A DNA stretch of 64,000 nucleotides. Origin: Girardinichthys multiradiatus (taxonomy: Eukaryota > Chordata > Actinopteri > Cyprinodontiformes > Goodeidae). The stretch covers positions 8,428,125 to 8,492,124 of the forward strand of contig NC_061801.1 of assembly GCF_021462225.1 (NCBI RefSeq), given 5' to 3'. Made by a program: the position numbers and the translations under genes. Below, one piece after another: positions 1 through 9,687 of the stretch. Each line of letters starts with the position of its first letter. Position 1 is the first letter of the stretch. The notes beneath the pieces are model-generated. The model was given only the letters and a program-made list of their open reading frames with translations. It made no database searches and was not told the DNA's origin.

Positions 1-1412
1 CCCTGGAGTACTAGCATACGTAAGGTAAGGTAAAATTATTTATATAGCGCTTTTCAGCAACGAGACACTCAAAGCGCTGTACATGCAATTACAATACAAT
101 CACAAAGCAAATAAACACAGATGCAGACAGAGAAAAACAAATAAAATGATAAAATCAAACAACAGAGGTAATTAAAAAAAGTAAAATAAAATAAAATAAA
201 GAGAATAGAATGATGGACAAGAAAATGAAAGGAAAGCATGCACGTAAACATGTGTATCCCTACTTGTACCACATGGCACAGAGGTTTCTATGCTCACCAA
301 CATCCTCAGTGCCTTGCGAGTGTTTTCCAAGGCTGGGGAGGTCATCAGCCGACAAAGAAATCGCCTTCAACCACAAACAGTGAAATTAGTCTTGTTTTTG
401 AATACAAATAATTAACACCCAAATACCCATCCACCAGCAATTTCACATTTAGTTGTTTGATCAGCAAGGACACATCAGTCTCACCCAGGAGAAACAGACT
501 GAATGCTATTGAACGAGTGAAACTCTGTGTGCAGCTAACTATAAAGGATCTGAAGCAGAAGTCCCAGAAAAATAATTCAAGTTTTTCAGGAAGGAAGTCA
601 CAAACACAAAGCTTACAGTGCATCTTCATTGTTAAATCAGTCCACATAAAAATCATATCACATAAAAGAAAACTATTACCACAGACGTCAGAATATTAGC
701 AGAATTATTTTGAGTATCAGTCATTTTAAGACCTAAAAAGAAATGACAAATGGGTTTGAAAAAAAACTTTATTGTGACAATACTGCAAACTGCCATATTC
801 TGATATTTGAAGTATGAAGGCTGTCACAGTGTCTGTGCAGCAGCAGATGTCTCTAGTGAGAAATGAATGCAGCATCAAGTAATGAACCTTTAGTCAAAGC
901 AATGTGCTGGAAAGCTTCATTGCTTCATGAGGCTTCATTTGGCCATCACTAGCCAAGTCTACTTCTTTGTCTTCTTTTTCATCTTTTTCGCTGTTGGCAG
1001 ACAACAATTTGGCACATTACCGCCACCAATTGGTAAAGAGTGTGAATCAGCATAAGCACGCTCCAAAAGAAATATGACCTGATCAACGCTGGGATGCATT
1101 TGTGCACTGTCTGTTAGTGAATCATAAATGAAAGTTATATCTCTGATCTTTCTCTCTAATGTAGTTAAATCCACATCAGAATCAGGTCAAATCCAGGGTG
1201 TTGTTATCATTAGTGGCACTATTGGACTGGCACTATTGGACCAATGTCTAAATGATTTATTTCTAATTCTGTTGCTTTCTGTACGATTCTCCAACGAAAT
1301 ATTTTATTAACTGCTCTTTTTTTTCTCCCTGCAGGTTTGTAAAGTTGCCTGCATGGGGTTGTTTTAACGTTGGCCCTGCAGATTAACTCAGTAGTTTAAT
1401 GACAGCTGATTC
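1..1412. repeat. Left arm of a long inverted duplication
   Basis: This stretch reappears in reverse complement at 62394-63808 with only scattered differences. Small shadow reading frames, for example a 103-residue one at 345-656, are identical in the two arms. The outer end begins CCCTGGAGTACTAGCATA, followed by a motif of the type TTTATATAGCGC...AAAGCGCTGTACA that is common at the edges of fish repeats. A segment near 900-950 (complement of TAGTGATGGCCAAATGAAGC) resembles a hAT-type repeat end. I see no convincing gene. The repeat reaches base 1, so its true outer edge may lie outside the window. Confidence 0.85.
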
Positions 1413-1655
1413 TGTTAAGATCTGCCATTTTGGTCTTTGTTGTGGTTTTGTATTTGTTTACTTTTCAGCTTGGTGTTTCTATTCCTTTGGGTTTAATAGT
1501 TATGCTTATTTATTTCTTCTGTTTCCTGATACTTTTGTTCTCTGCTTCCCTCTCAGGTAGTTTAGTGTTTGTTTACTTTTTATTCAGTCAGGTGTTTCTT
1601 CTGTTCCCTCCAGTTTCTCAGTTTACGTTAGTTTAAGGTTATTCTAGATTCTTAT

Positions 1656-2993
1656 TCACTTCAATTCAAAAATACTTTATTAATCCCAAATGGAAATTAA
1701 ATGTGTTTGTAGCTCATTATGAGGGTTTCTTCAAAGAGCCGTTGTAGACGCTGATGGCTGTGGGCAGGATCTCCTGTAGCGCTCCATCTTACAGCAGATC
1801 TGAAGAAGCCTCTGACTGAAGACACTGTTGTTGTAGGACAGTCTCATGAAGAGGATGCTCAGGGTTCTCCATAATGTTCTTCATTTTATGAAGTATCCGT
1901 CTTTCCACAATGATCTCCAGAGGTTTCAGAGGAGTCCCCAGAACAGAGCCTGCCTTTTTTATCATCTTGTTGAGCTTTTTTAAGTCCCCGGCTCTGATGC
2001 TGCTTCCCCAGCAGATGATGGCAGAAAAGATCACACTCTCCACAACAGACTTATAGAAGATATGCAGCATCTTGCTGCAAACACCAAAGGACCTAAGCTT
2101 CCTCAAGAAGTACAGTCTGCTATGTCCCTTCTTGTAGATGGCTTCACAGTTGCATCTCCTCTCTAGTCTGTTGTCCAGATGAACACCACATTTATACTCC
2201 TCCACCACCTCCACTTCTTCTCCCATGATAGAAATAGTTTTTGACTTCTTTCTGTTTCTCTTAAAATCTACAATCATCTCCTTTGTTTTAATCACGTTCA
2301 AGATGAGATGATTGTTTCCACACCATGCCACAAAGCGGTCCACCACCTTCCTGTACTCAGCTTCTTGTCCATCTCTGATCCACCCCACGACTGCAGAATC
2401 ATCCGAGTATTTCTGCAGATGACAGGAGTCTGTCTTGTACTGGAAGTCTGAGGTGTACAGAGTGAAAAGGAATGGTGAGAGTACAGTCCCCTGTGGTGCT
2501 CCTGTGCTGCTGACTACTTGGTTAGACACACAACCCTTCAGTCTCACAAACTGTGGTCTGTTTGTCAGGTAGTCTTTGATCCAGGAGATTGTTGAGGCCT
2601 CCAGCTGAGTCTTTTGGAGTTTCTGACAAAGCAAATCAGGTTGTATTGTATTAAATGTACTGGAGAAATCAAAGAACATGATCCTCACTGTGCTACTGGC
2701 TTTGTCCAGATGACAGTGGGTTTGTTGAAGCAGGTATATGATGGCATCTTCAACTCCAACTCCACAGCGATAAGCAAACTGAAGGGGGTCGTGATGGTGG
2801 AAGGGGGAGGTAAAGGGAGCATCAGCATCTTCTGATTTGGTTGAAGGTAAACATGTAGATTCAGAAGGGTCCATGGCTGAGGTGGAAGATAAAAAATGTG
2901 AGGTGTTACTGGACAGCTGTGGGTCCTGTGGGTCAAAGGAGGGTGGAATGTCTGTTTGGCTGTGAGCAGGAGAGGAGGAGGACAGCTTCATTT
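1656..2993 (-). mobile_element. 5'-truncated LINE inserted in the solo LTR
   Basis: Comparison with the uninterrupted LTR in the right arm (62130-62180) places the insertion between CTTAT at 1651-1655 and GCTTCATTTGG at 2994. The 3' end on the minus strand has the GGGATTAATAAAGTATTTTTG-type tail seen in fish L2/Rex1-like LINEs. The insertion is in the left arm only, so it happened after the inverted duplication, or was lost from the other arm. Confidence 0.75.
1789..2993 (-). pseudogene. LINE reverse transcriptase, 5' truncated
   Basis: About 400 codons are open. The reverse-transcriptase core is visible: motif A FFDFSSTFNTI, the STGAPQGTVLSPFLFTLY block (motif B), and motif C YSDDS with both aspartates. 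A thumb region follows with YKKGHSRLYFLRKLRSFG. The endonuclease and the first RT blocks are missing, and the N-terminal 70 or so residues are a serine/proline-rich linker joined abruptly to FAYR. The apparent first codons (MKQMK) use flanking LTR bases and are not an original start. The family resembles the fish L2/Rex1 group; exact clade uncertain. It is a dead-on-arrival copy even though the RT core is open. Confidence 0.75.
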
Positions 2994-3522
2994 GCTTCAT
3001 TTGGTTATTTATCTTTTTCCATAGTTTTGCTTAGATCTGTTTCCCTGAGTTTATTATTTAGTCCATTTGTCATAATTTAGTTTTGTAGTCAGTTTTTCCT
3101 TTGGTTATTTCATAGTCTAGTTTCTCTTATGTTCCCTTTATCTTCCAGTCTGGTCACCATAGGAACCATTCATATTCCCTCAGTTCTCTGCAGCCTGGTC
3201 CACACCTGATTCCTATCTCCTCTGATTTCATGCCTCCCAGTCTCATTGATCCATACTCCACTTCCTTCAGTTTATAAGCTCTGTGGTTTTCATTGTTCCT
3301 CGCTGGTTTCTCCCGTTCAGTACCCCTGATTAAGTTCAGTTTGTGCTACGCTCCTGCTAAGTGAATTCATGTACGTTTTGGGCTCAACTCATGTCTATTC
3401 CTGCAGTGACTTATGCTACGTTTTTGGAATCCTTTGTATAATGATGAAGCCTTCCTTTAACATGCTGCTGCCCAGCTCTTGTCTGCACTTTGGTCCATTC
3501 AGCCGCAGATTGTGACAGATTC

Positions 3523-4620
3523 CTTCATTCTTCTAATGGTATTTCACCCATCTCTACCTGTAAAGCTGAAATTGGAGTTGCTTTAATTGCTCCTGTAATT
3601 GAGTGCAAACCTTGATGTTCAACGGCATCTAGGTTCCTGGGAACTGTGTCAGAATCTGATCTATAAACTATACAACAATAATCAATTGTAGGTCTTATGA
3701 GGCTTATGTAAATTACTTTTAAAGCTTGTCTGTCTGAGCCCCATTCACACCTGAATAAACACCTAATTATATACACAATTATTTTTGCATTTATCAATAA
3801 CCTTTTGTAAATGCACTGTGCAGGTTAGTTTTTCACTACAGCCTCTTTGCAACTTTAAGACAATTTTCCATTTCCACATTCTAATATTTTATTATACAAG
3901 TCCAATAAAATCACATCTGAATACTCAATAAGTTTACTTTGAATTACATAACAGATCTGAACATTTCCTGGAGTTGATATTTTGTACGTCTTAACTATTA
4001 ATTCCCACCTTTCTTTGGAACTGAATGTTGAACTTAATGAATCAACATCACCGCTCCTGTTTTTTCCCCTAAGTCTTTGTTGACTTATTGTCTTATATTT
4101 CTCCCATTGAGCTCCACTACAACATCTATTAGGCACCCTCCAGTTTCATCCTTCTCTTAATTCAAGCCAACTTAAATCATTATTGGAAAATTATCACTTC
4201 AAATAGTTGTCTTTAATAACAGTCCAAGAACAGAGCCCTGCTAATGAATCAGAAACTAATGTAATATCAGTGGCTGTCTCTGTGCCAATTCTGATGTTTG
4301 ATCTTGTTCCGTCTGCATTACAAATGCATATAAGATGTTTAGACTCCATTAACTCCTCAATAACCAACCCATTCCCATTAGTCCTCTAGTCCCATATTGT
4401 GTTGTAGGCATTAAAATTACCACACCATATCAAGCTAAATTTCCATTCTTTTGTCCATATTTCAACCACTATGTACTCAAGTTCTTGTCCTTTTTCCTTG
4501 TTTTAGAAAAACTACACATCCTCTCCCCTATCCCTACAAATACTAATAAAGCCATTGATAATAAAATCTAATGTAGGTTTTAGCCACGTTTCATGAATGC
4601 GTACATCTTCAGGTTAGGGT
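3523..4620 (-). mobile_element. Decayed second LINE (I/Nimb-like)
   Basis: On the minus strand, 3525-3797 encodes a segment typical of the region after the RT core (LIRPTIDYCCIVYRS, then VEHQGLHSITGA and a VEMGEIPL ending). Next to it, 3855-4136 has LDLYNKILECGNGKL, like the start of an I/Jockey-type RT domain. The bases up to about 4600 read as further degraded endonuclease-side sequence. Frames are broken several times and there is no intact core. Clade is assigned by memory of motifs only. Confidence 0.5.
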
Positions 4621-4634
4621 AAAATATATATATA

Positions 4635-6232
4635 TAGTGCCTTGCGAAAGTTTTCGGCCCCCTTGAACTTTTCAACCTCTTGCCACATTTCACGCTTCAA
4701 ACATAAAGATATAAAATTCTAATGTTTTGTGAAGAATCAACAACAAGTTGGACACAATCGTGAAGTGGAATGAAATTTATTGGATGTGTCAAACTTTTTT
4801 AACAAATAAAAAACTGAAAAGTGGGGCGTGCAATATTATTCGGCCCCTTTACTTTCAGTGCAGCAAACTCCCTCCAGAAGTTCAGTGAGGATCTCTGAAT
4901 GATCCAATGTTGTCTCAAATGACTGATGATGATAAATAGAATCCATCTGTGTGTAATCAAGTTTCCGTATAAATGCACCTGCTCTGTGATGGTCTCAGGG
5001 TTCTGTTCAAAGCGCAGAGAGCATCATGAAGACCAAGGAACACACCAGGCAGGTCCGAGATACTGTTGTGGAGAAGTATAAAGCCGGATTTGGATACAAA
5101 AAGATTTCCCAAGCTTTAAACATCCCAAGGAGCACTGTGCAAGCAATCATATTGACATGGAAGGAGTATCAGACCACTGCAAATCTACCAAGACCCGGCC
5201 GTCCCTCTAAACTTTCATCTCGAACAAGGAGAAGACTGATCAGAGATGCAGTCAAGAGGCCCATGATCACTCTGGATGAACTGCAGAGATCTACAGCTGA
5301 GGAGGGAGAGTCTGTCCATAGGACAACAATCAGTCGTACACTGCACAAATCTAGCCTTTATGGAAGAGTGGCAAGAAGAAAGCCATTTCTCAAAGATATC
5401 CATAAAAAGTCTCGTTTAAAGTTTGCCACAAGCCACCTGGGAGACACACCAAACATGTGGAAGAAGGTGCTCTGGTCAGATGAAACCAAAATTGAACTGT
5501 TTGGCCACAATGCAAAACGATATGTTTGGCGTAAAAGCAACATAGCTCATCACCCTGAACACACCATCCCCACTGTCAAACATGGTGGTGGCAGCATCAT
5601 GGTTTGGGCCTGCTTTTCGTCAGCAGGGACACTGAAGATAGTCAAAATTGATGGGAAGATGGATGGGGCCAAATACAGGACCATTCTGGAAGAAAACCTG
5701 TTGGAGTCTGCAAGAGACCTGAGACTGGGACGGAGATTTATTTTCCAACAAGACAATGATCCAAAACATAAAGCCAAATCTACAATGGAATGGTTCACAA
5801 ATGAACGTATCCAGGTGTTGGAATGGCCAAGTCAAAGTCCAGACCTGAATCCAATCGAGAATCTGTGGAAAGAGCTGAAGACTGCTGTTCACGAATGCTC
5901 TCCATCCAACCTCACTGAGCTCGAGCTGCTTTGCAACAAAGAATGGCCAAGAATTTCAGTCTCTGGATGTGCAAAACTGATAGAGACATACCCCAAGCGA
6001 CTTGCAGCTGTAATTGCAGCAAAGGGTGGCGCTACAAAGTATTAATGCAAGGGGGCGGAATAATATTGCACGCCACACTTTTCAGTTTTTTATTTGTTAA
6101 AAAAGTTTGACACATCTAATAAATTTCATTCCACTTCATGACTGTGTCCCACTTGTTGTTGATTCTTCACAAAGCCTGAAATGTGGCAAGAGGTTGAAAA
6201 GTTCAAGGAGGCCGAATACTCGCAAGGCACTG
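4635..6232 (+). mobile_element. Complete Tc1-like transposon A
   Basis: The element is 1598 bp with terminal inverted repeats of about 200 bp: TAGTGCCTTGCGAAAG at the left and the complement CTCGCAAGGCACTG at the right, with matching inner blocks (TTGTTAAAAAAGTTTGACACAT and its complement). TA dinucleotides flank it, as expected for Tc1/mariner. The first base is T where the right end implies C. One open transposase fills the middle. Its right TA is directly followed by transposon B. Confidence 0.92.
5026..6045 (+). CDS. Tc1-like transposase (339 aa)
   Basis: This is a full-length, uninterrupted transposase of the usual Tc1 size (about 340 residues). The N-terminal paired-type DNA-binding half has two helix-turn-helix units: GYKKISQALNIPRSTVQAII, then a GRPSKLS linker. 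The catalytic half carries the DDE triad: D in VLWSDETKIELFG (about residue 152), D in FQQDNDPKHKAK (about 245) and E in SPDLNPIENLWKELK (about 281). The spacing from second D to E fits DD34E. It would bind the inverted repeats and cut and paste the element at TA sites in the nucleus. No lesion is visible, so activity is possible on sequence grounds. The start is the ATG in AGCATCATGAAG. Confidence 0.92.
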   Translation: MKTKEHTRQVRDTVVEKYKAGFGYKKISQALNIPRSTVQAIILTWKEYQTTANLPRPGRPSKLSSRTRRRLIRDAVKRPMITLDELQRSTAEEGESVHRTTISRTLHKSSLYGRVARRKPFLKDIHKKSRLKFATSHLGDTPNMWKKVLWSDETKIELFGHNAKRYVWRKSNIAHHPEHTIPTVKHGGGSIMVWACFSSAGTLKIVKIDGKMDGAKYRTILEENLLESARDLRLGRRFIFQQDNDPKHKAKSTMEWFTNERIQVLEWPSQSPDLNPIENLWKELKTAVHECSPSNLTELELLCNKEWPRISVSGCAKLIETYPKRLAAVIAAKGGATKY

Positions 6233-6236
6233 TATA

Positions 6237-7846
6237 CAGGTCCTTCTCAAAAAATTAGCATATTGTGATAAAGTTCATTATTTTCCATAATGTAATGATG
6301 AAAATTTAACATTCATATATTTTAGATTCATTGCACATTAACTGAAATATTTCAGGTCTTTTATTGTCTTAATACGAATGACTTTGGCATACAGCTCATG
6401 AAAACCCAAAATTCATATCTCACAAAATTAGCATATCATTAAAAGGGTCTCTAAATGAGCTATGAACCTAATCATCTGAATCAACGAGTTAACTCTAAAC
6501 ACCTGCAAAAGATTCCTGAGGCCTTTAAAACTCCCAGCCTAGTTCATCACTCAAAACCCCAATCATGGGTAAGACTGCCGACCTGACTGCTGTCCAGAAG
6601 GCCACTATTGACACCCTCAAGCAAGAGGGTAAGACACAGAAAGAAATTTCTGAACGAATAGGCTGTTCCCAGAGTGCTGTATCAAGGCACCTCAGTGGGA
6701 AGTCTGTGGGAAGGAAAAAGTGTGGCAGAAAACACTGCACAACGAGAAGAGGTGACCGGACCCTGAGGAAGATTGTGGAGAAGGGCCGATTCCAGACCTT
6801 GGGGGACCTGCGGAAGCAGTGGACTGAGTCTGGAGTAGAAACATCCAGAGCCACCGTGCACAGGCTTGTGCAGGAAATGGGCTACAGGTGCCGCATTCTC
6901 CAGGTCAAGCCACTTTTGAACCAGAAACAGCGGCAGAAGCGCCTGACCTGGGCTACAGAGAAGCAGCACTGGACTGTTGCTCAGTGGTCCAAAGTACTTT
7001 TTTCGGATGAAAGCAAATTCTGCATGTCATTCGGAAATCAAGGTGCCAGAGTCTGGAGGACGACTGGGGAGAAGGAAATGTCAAAATGCCAGAAGTCCAG
7101 TGTCAAGTACCCACAGTCAGTGATGGTCTGGGGTGCCGTGTCAGCTGCTGGTGTTGGTCCACTGTGTTTTATCAAGGGCAGGGTCAATGCAGCTAGCTAT
7201 CAGGAGATTTTGGAGCACTTCATGCTTCCATCTGCTGAAAAGCTTTATAGAGATGAAGATTTCATTTTTCAGCACGACCTGGCACCTGCTCACAGTGTCA
7301 AAACCACTGGTAAATGGTTTACTGACCATGGTATCACTGTGCTCAATTGGCCTGCCAACTCTCCGGACCTGAACCCCATAGAGAATCTGTGGGATATTGT
7401 GAAGAGAACGTTGAGAGACTCAAGACCCAACACTCTGGATGAGCTAAAGGCCGCTATCGAAGCATCTTGGGCCTCCATAAGACCTCAGCAGTGCCACAGG
7501 CTGCTTGCCTCCATGCCACGCCGCATTGAAGCAGTCATTTCTGCAAAAGGATTCCCGACCAAGTATTGAGTGCATAACTGTACATGATTATTTGAAGTTT
7601 GACGTTTTATGTATTAAAAACACTTTTCTTTTATTGGTCGGATGAAATATGCTAATTTTGTGAGATATGAATTTTGGGTTTTCATGAGCTGTATGCCAAA
7701 ATCATCCGTATTAAGACAATAAAAGACCTGAAATATTTCAGTTAGTGTGCAATGAATCTAAACTATATGAATGTAAAATTTGCATCATGACATTATGGAA
7801 AATAATGAACTTTATCACAATATGCTAATATTTTGAGAAGCACCTG
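6237..7846 (+). mobile_element. Complete Tc1-like transposon B
   Basis: The element is 1610 bp and begins CAGGTCCTTCTCAAAAAATT, ending AATATTTTGAGAAGCACCTG. Inverted repeats are about 210 bp, and TA is present on both sides (6235-6236 and 7847-7848). It is a different subfamily from transposon A. A rearranged relative lies at 45483-46721. Only the bases TATA separate it from transposon A. Confidence 0.92.
6565..7569 (+). CDS. Tc1-like transposase (334 aa)
   Basis: The reading frame is intact from MGKTADLTAVQKATID to FPTKY. A helix-turn-helix is visible in KTQKEISERIGCSQSAVSRH, followed by a basic linker (GRKKCGRKHCTTRRGDR). The DDE residues are in VLFSDESKFC (about residue 150), FQHDLAPAHS (about 240) and SPDLNPIENLWDIVK (about 276). 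It is about 25-30 percent different in design from the transposase at 5026-6045, so the two elements are separate lineages. Length and motifs match functional Tc1 transposases; nothing visible would inactivate it. Confidence 0.92.
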   Translation: MGKTADLTAVQKATIDTLKQEGKTQKEISERIGCSQSAVSRHLSGKSVGRKKCGRKHCTTRRGDRTLRKIVEKGRFQTLGDLRKQWTESGVETSRATVHRLVQEMGYRCRILQVKPLLNQKQRQKRLTWATEKQHWTVAQWSKVLFSDESKFCMSFGNQGARVWRTTGEKEMSKCQKSSVKYPQSVMVWGAVSAAGVGPLCFIKGRVNAASYQEILEHFMLPSAEKLYRDEDFIFQHDLAPAHSVKTTGKWFTDHGITVLNWPANSPDLNPIENLWDIVKRTLRDSRPNTLDELKAAIEASWASIRPQQCHRLLASMPRRIEAVISAKGFPTKY

Positions 7847-7853
7847 TATATAT

Positions 7854-8345
7854 AGACGTGGCTACTGCAGCACATGTACGACTCTAAAAAGGTAAAAAGA
7901 AATAACCTAAATCCTCATCTGTTGAAGTTTAGATTACTAGAGGCATCAACATCCTGTTTGGTTCAGGAAATGAACTCATTCCTTAAATCCCCCCTGAAAA
8001 CATTTGAATATTTAATATGTAAGATTTTATGCTACTTAAAAAAATAATTCATTCAAGTGTTGTAAAATGCTTCTATATTTCAGCCAAGAAAGACTGTTAT
8101 TAAGTATAAGTGCATGTAAACTACCCAAGACGGTAAGGTAAAGGAAAGTTATTCTTTTTCTTTAGACCCCAGACGATACATTTGTGGTGCTGCTTCAGTA
8201 TCTGGAGGGGCTCTATGGAGGAACAAAGGAAACAACAGTCCTGAAGGCCTTCATGCTGGTGGAAGAATCTGAAAAGGCACCAAAGGACATAGTTGTCCAT
8301 CGGAGGGCGCAGAGAGTCAGAGAAGTGATCCTGCTCTTCTCCTGA
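7854..8345 (+). pseudogene. Possible two-exon gene fragment cut by a Tc1
   Basis: Just right of transposon B, 7854-7891 is open (TWLLQHMYDSKK) and ends at a donor (AAAAAG then GTAAAAAG). An acceptor with a pyrimidine tract (TTATTCTTTTTCTTTAG) ends at 8165. The segment 8166-8345 continues in the same frame (TPDDTFVVLLQYLEGLYGG onwards) for 59 residues to TGA. Joined, this is a coherent helical, charged C-terminus that I do not recognise. The 5' part is missing where the transposon lies. It could be the last exons of a host gene, a processed repeat, or chance; the smooth joining favours a real exon pair. Confidence 0.35.
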
Positions 8346-8705
8346 CCCATGGGAACTACTGGACTTGAGGAAACAACACAGAAATGCCCCTTTTCCGTTG
8401 GCTCGATTTGGCTCGACTCTGCTCCACTCGGCTCGCTTCGCGAGCATTACCATTACTGTTATTTCAGTATAGGTACCTACTTTTTTAGTACCTCCTTCTT
8501 AGCAGGGCTAAGCGAGGCCGAGTCAGTACTGTACGTGATGTGAAGAAACGACTGTTCATTGATTGGCTGTGGGCGTGGCCAGCCGCAAGAGTCGACCAGT
8601 GTAAAAAAAAAAAACAACCGCCATTTACAAACGTGCATTTAAGCGAGTTTATTTCTTCGGTTTATATCTTCTTGGAATCGAAGAAGAACCCTTCCTGAAA
8701 AACAT
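8346..8705. repeat. Non-coding, with a dispersed-repeat-like stretch
   Basis: The stretch 8390-8640 has the repeated GGCTCG / CGGCTCG and AGTACC motifs and the phrase GTGGGCGTGGCC that I associate with a common fish non-autonomous DNA element. I cannot define its ends. Open frames here are chance. Confidence 0.3.
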
Positions 8706-9046
8706 TGTAAGAATTATGATTATTGATTAATTAATATTTATTAAGAATTATAATTTAAAATCATAATTTGAAAAAGATTAATTTCTTAACCAAAAACCAT
8801 TACTTACGAATCGAAACCGGAGATGTCCTCTGGTGTTGTAATTATGGCTCAAAGCCCTTGATAATTACAATTATTAAATTCTCAGTAATAATTGATAACT
8901 ATTACTAGATGTCACTGTTTAATCAACCGCTTCACCAAAGGTGGGGGAACTTTGACCTTATTTTGACAGACAAATCACTCTTGCTCAAAATAAGCACAAA
9001 CACTTTCTCTTTATCTACATGAATATTTATTAAATCAACAGTCCTG
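8706..9046 (-). repeat. Truncated retroviral-type LTR copy 1
   Basis: This is about 340 bp of the same LTR end that follows at 9047 and again at 27451. It contains TTATTGATTAATTAAT, CGGAGATGTCCTCTGGTGTTG, TAGATGTCACTGTTTA and AATATTTATTAAATCAACAG in the same order. The last of these holds AATAAA on the minus strand, so the LTR points left. It stops abruptly where LTR A begins. It preserves the Polinton target sequence without the insertion (TTACTAGATGTCACTG at about 8903-8918). Confidence 0.7.
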
Positions 9047-9238
9047 TGTTGGGATTATTGATTATTGATTAATTAATTTTTATCAAGAATTATAATGTAA
9101 AATCATAATTTGAAAAAATTTATTTCTTAACCAAAAATCCTTATTTATGAATTGAAGCCAGAGATGTCCTCTGGTGTTGTAATTGTAGCCTAAAGCCCTT
9201 GATAATTACAAGTAATAATTGATAACTATTACTAGATG
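9047..9238 (-). repeat. LTR A, part left of the Polinton
   Basis: LTR A starts TGTTGGGATTATTG here, is interrupted by the Polinton after TAGATG (9233-9238), and resumes at 25446. The orientation is minus, judged by the polyadenylation signal and by the env on the minus strand further right. Confidence 0.75.
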
Positions 9239-9471
9239 AGAGAATTTAAGTACACCCTTTCATCAAACTTTTTGACAGGTGGGTGGGACTTCCGGTGAGG
9301 GCGGGATGTCCGGTGGGTGCCATATGGGCGCCATGTGGTTGCCACGTGGGCAGGAGGTCACGTGGTCAAGCAGGTGGTGTGTCCAAGGGGGGCGTAACAG
9401 TGGATGCTGATTGGTTGTCGTCATTAGGGGCAATATCTTAAATGAGTCAATTAAAACACAGGGGTGTGTTT
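9239..9471 (+). repeat. Polinton left terminal inverted repeat
   Basis: It matches the complement of 25233-25445 with a few substitutions. The left copy has an extra 20 bp or so (around CACGTGGTCAAGCAGGTG) relative to the right one. It contains repeated CCGGTG and GGGCGGGA motifs. Confidence 0.92.
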
Positions 9472-9473
9472 GT

Positions 9474-9480
9474 TATAAAT
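9474..9480 (+). promoter_or_regulatory. Possible TATA box for the first Polinton gene
   Basis: TATAAAT lies just inside the left inverted repeat, a little over 200 bases ahead of the likely start at 9688. The distance implies a long leader, so the assignment is weak. Confidence 0.3.
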
Positions 9481-9687
9481 AGAACAAGACAAATATGGTA
9501 TTATCGGAAACTGTTTGGCATCAGCACCAATTAAAAATAGAGGGGGTGTGTTTGTAAGCATCGTTAAACCTTGAATAACCCAATGAAAACAATAGGGCGT
9601 GCCTTAGTGTTTACTTTAAATACAGAGATAAAACTCTGCACTTTACATGCAGCATTCGTTGGAAAAAAAAAGAACACCCATTCAACA

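Larger units (their letters stand above)
1413..3517 (+). mobile_element. Solo gypsy-like LTR, split by a LINE
   Basis: The sequence starts TGTTAAGATCTGCC and ends GATTGTGACA, with TG...CA ends. It is flanked by the 5-bp direct repeat GATTC at 1408-1412 and 3518-3522, as expected for a Ty3/gypsy-type insertion. No internal retroelement genes remain, so it is a solo LTR. A LINE fragment at 1656-2993 interrupts it; without the LINE the LTR is about 770 bp. The opposite arm of the inverted duplication holds the same LTR without the LINE, but cut off near 61950. Confidence 0.7.

Noticed and set aside
69..272. Hydrophobic 67-residue frame as a membrane protein (also 63537-63740)
   Set aside because: It is T-rich repeat sequence read in one frame, with no start context or homology I know.
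345..656. 103-codon frame in the inverted arm (and its copy at 63153-63464)
   Set aside because: It is identical in both arms only because the DNA is duplicated. There is no motif, and codon use looks random.
8349..8543. 64-codon plus-strand frame
   Set aside because: It is made of repeat motifs (GGCTCG) and has no protein character.
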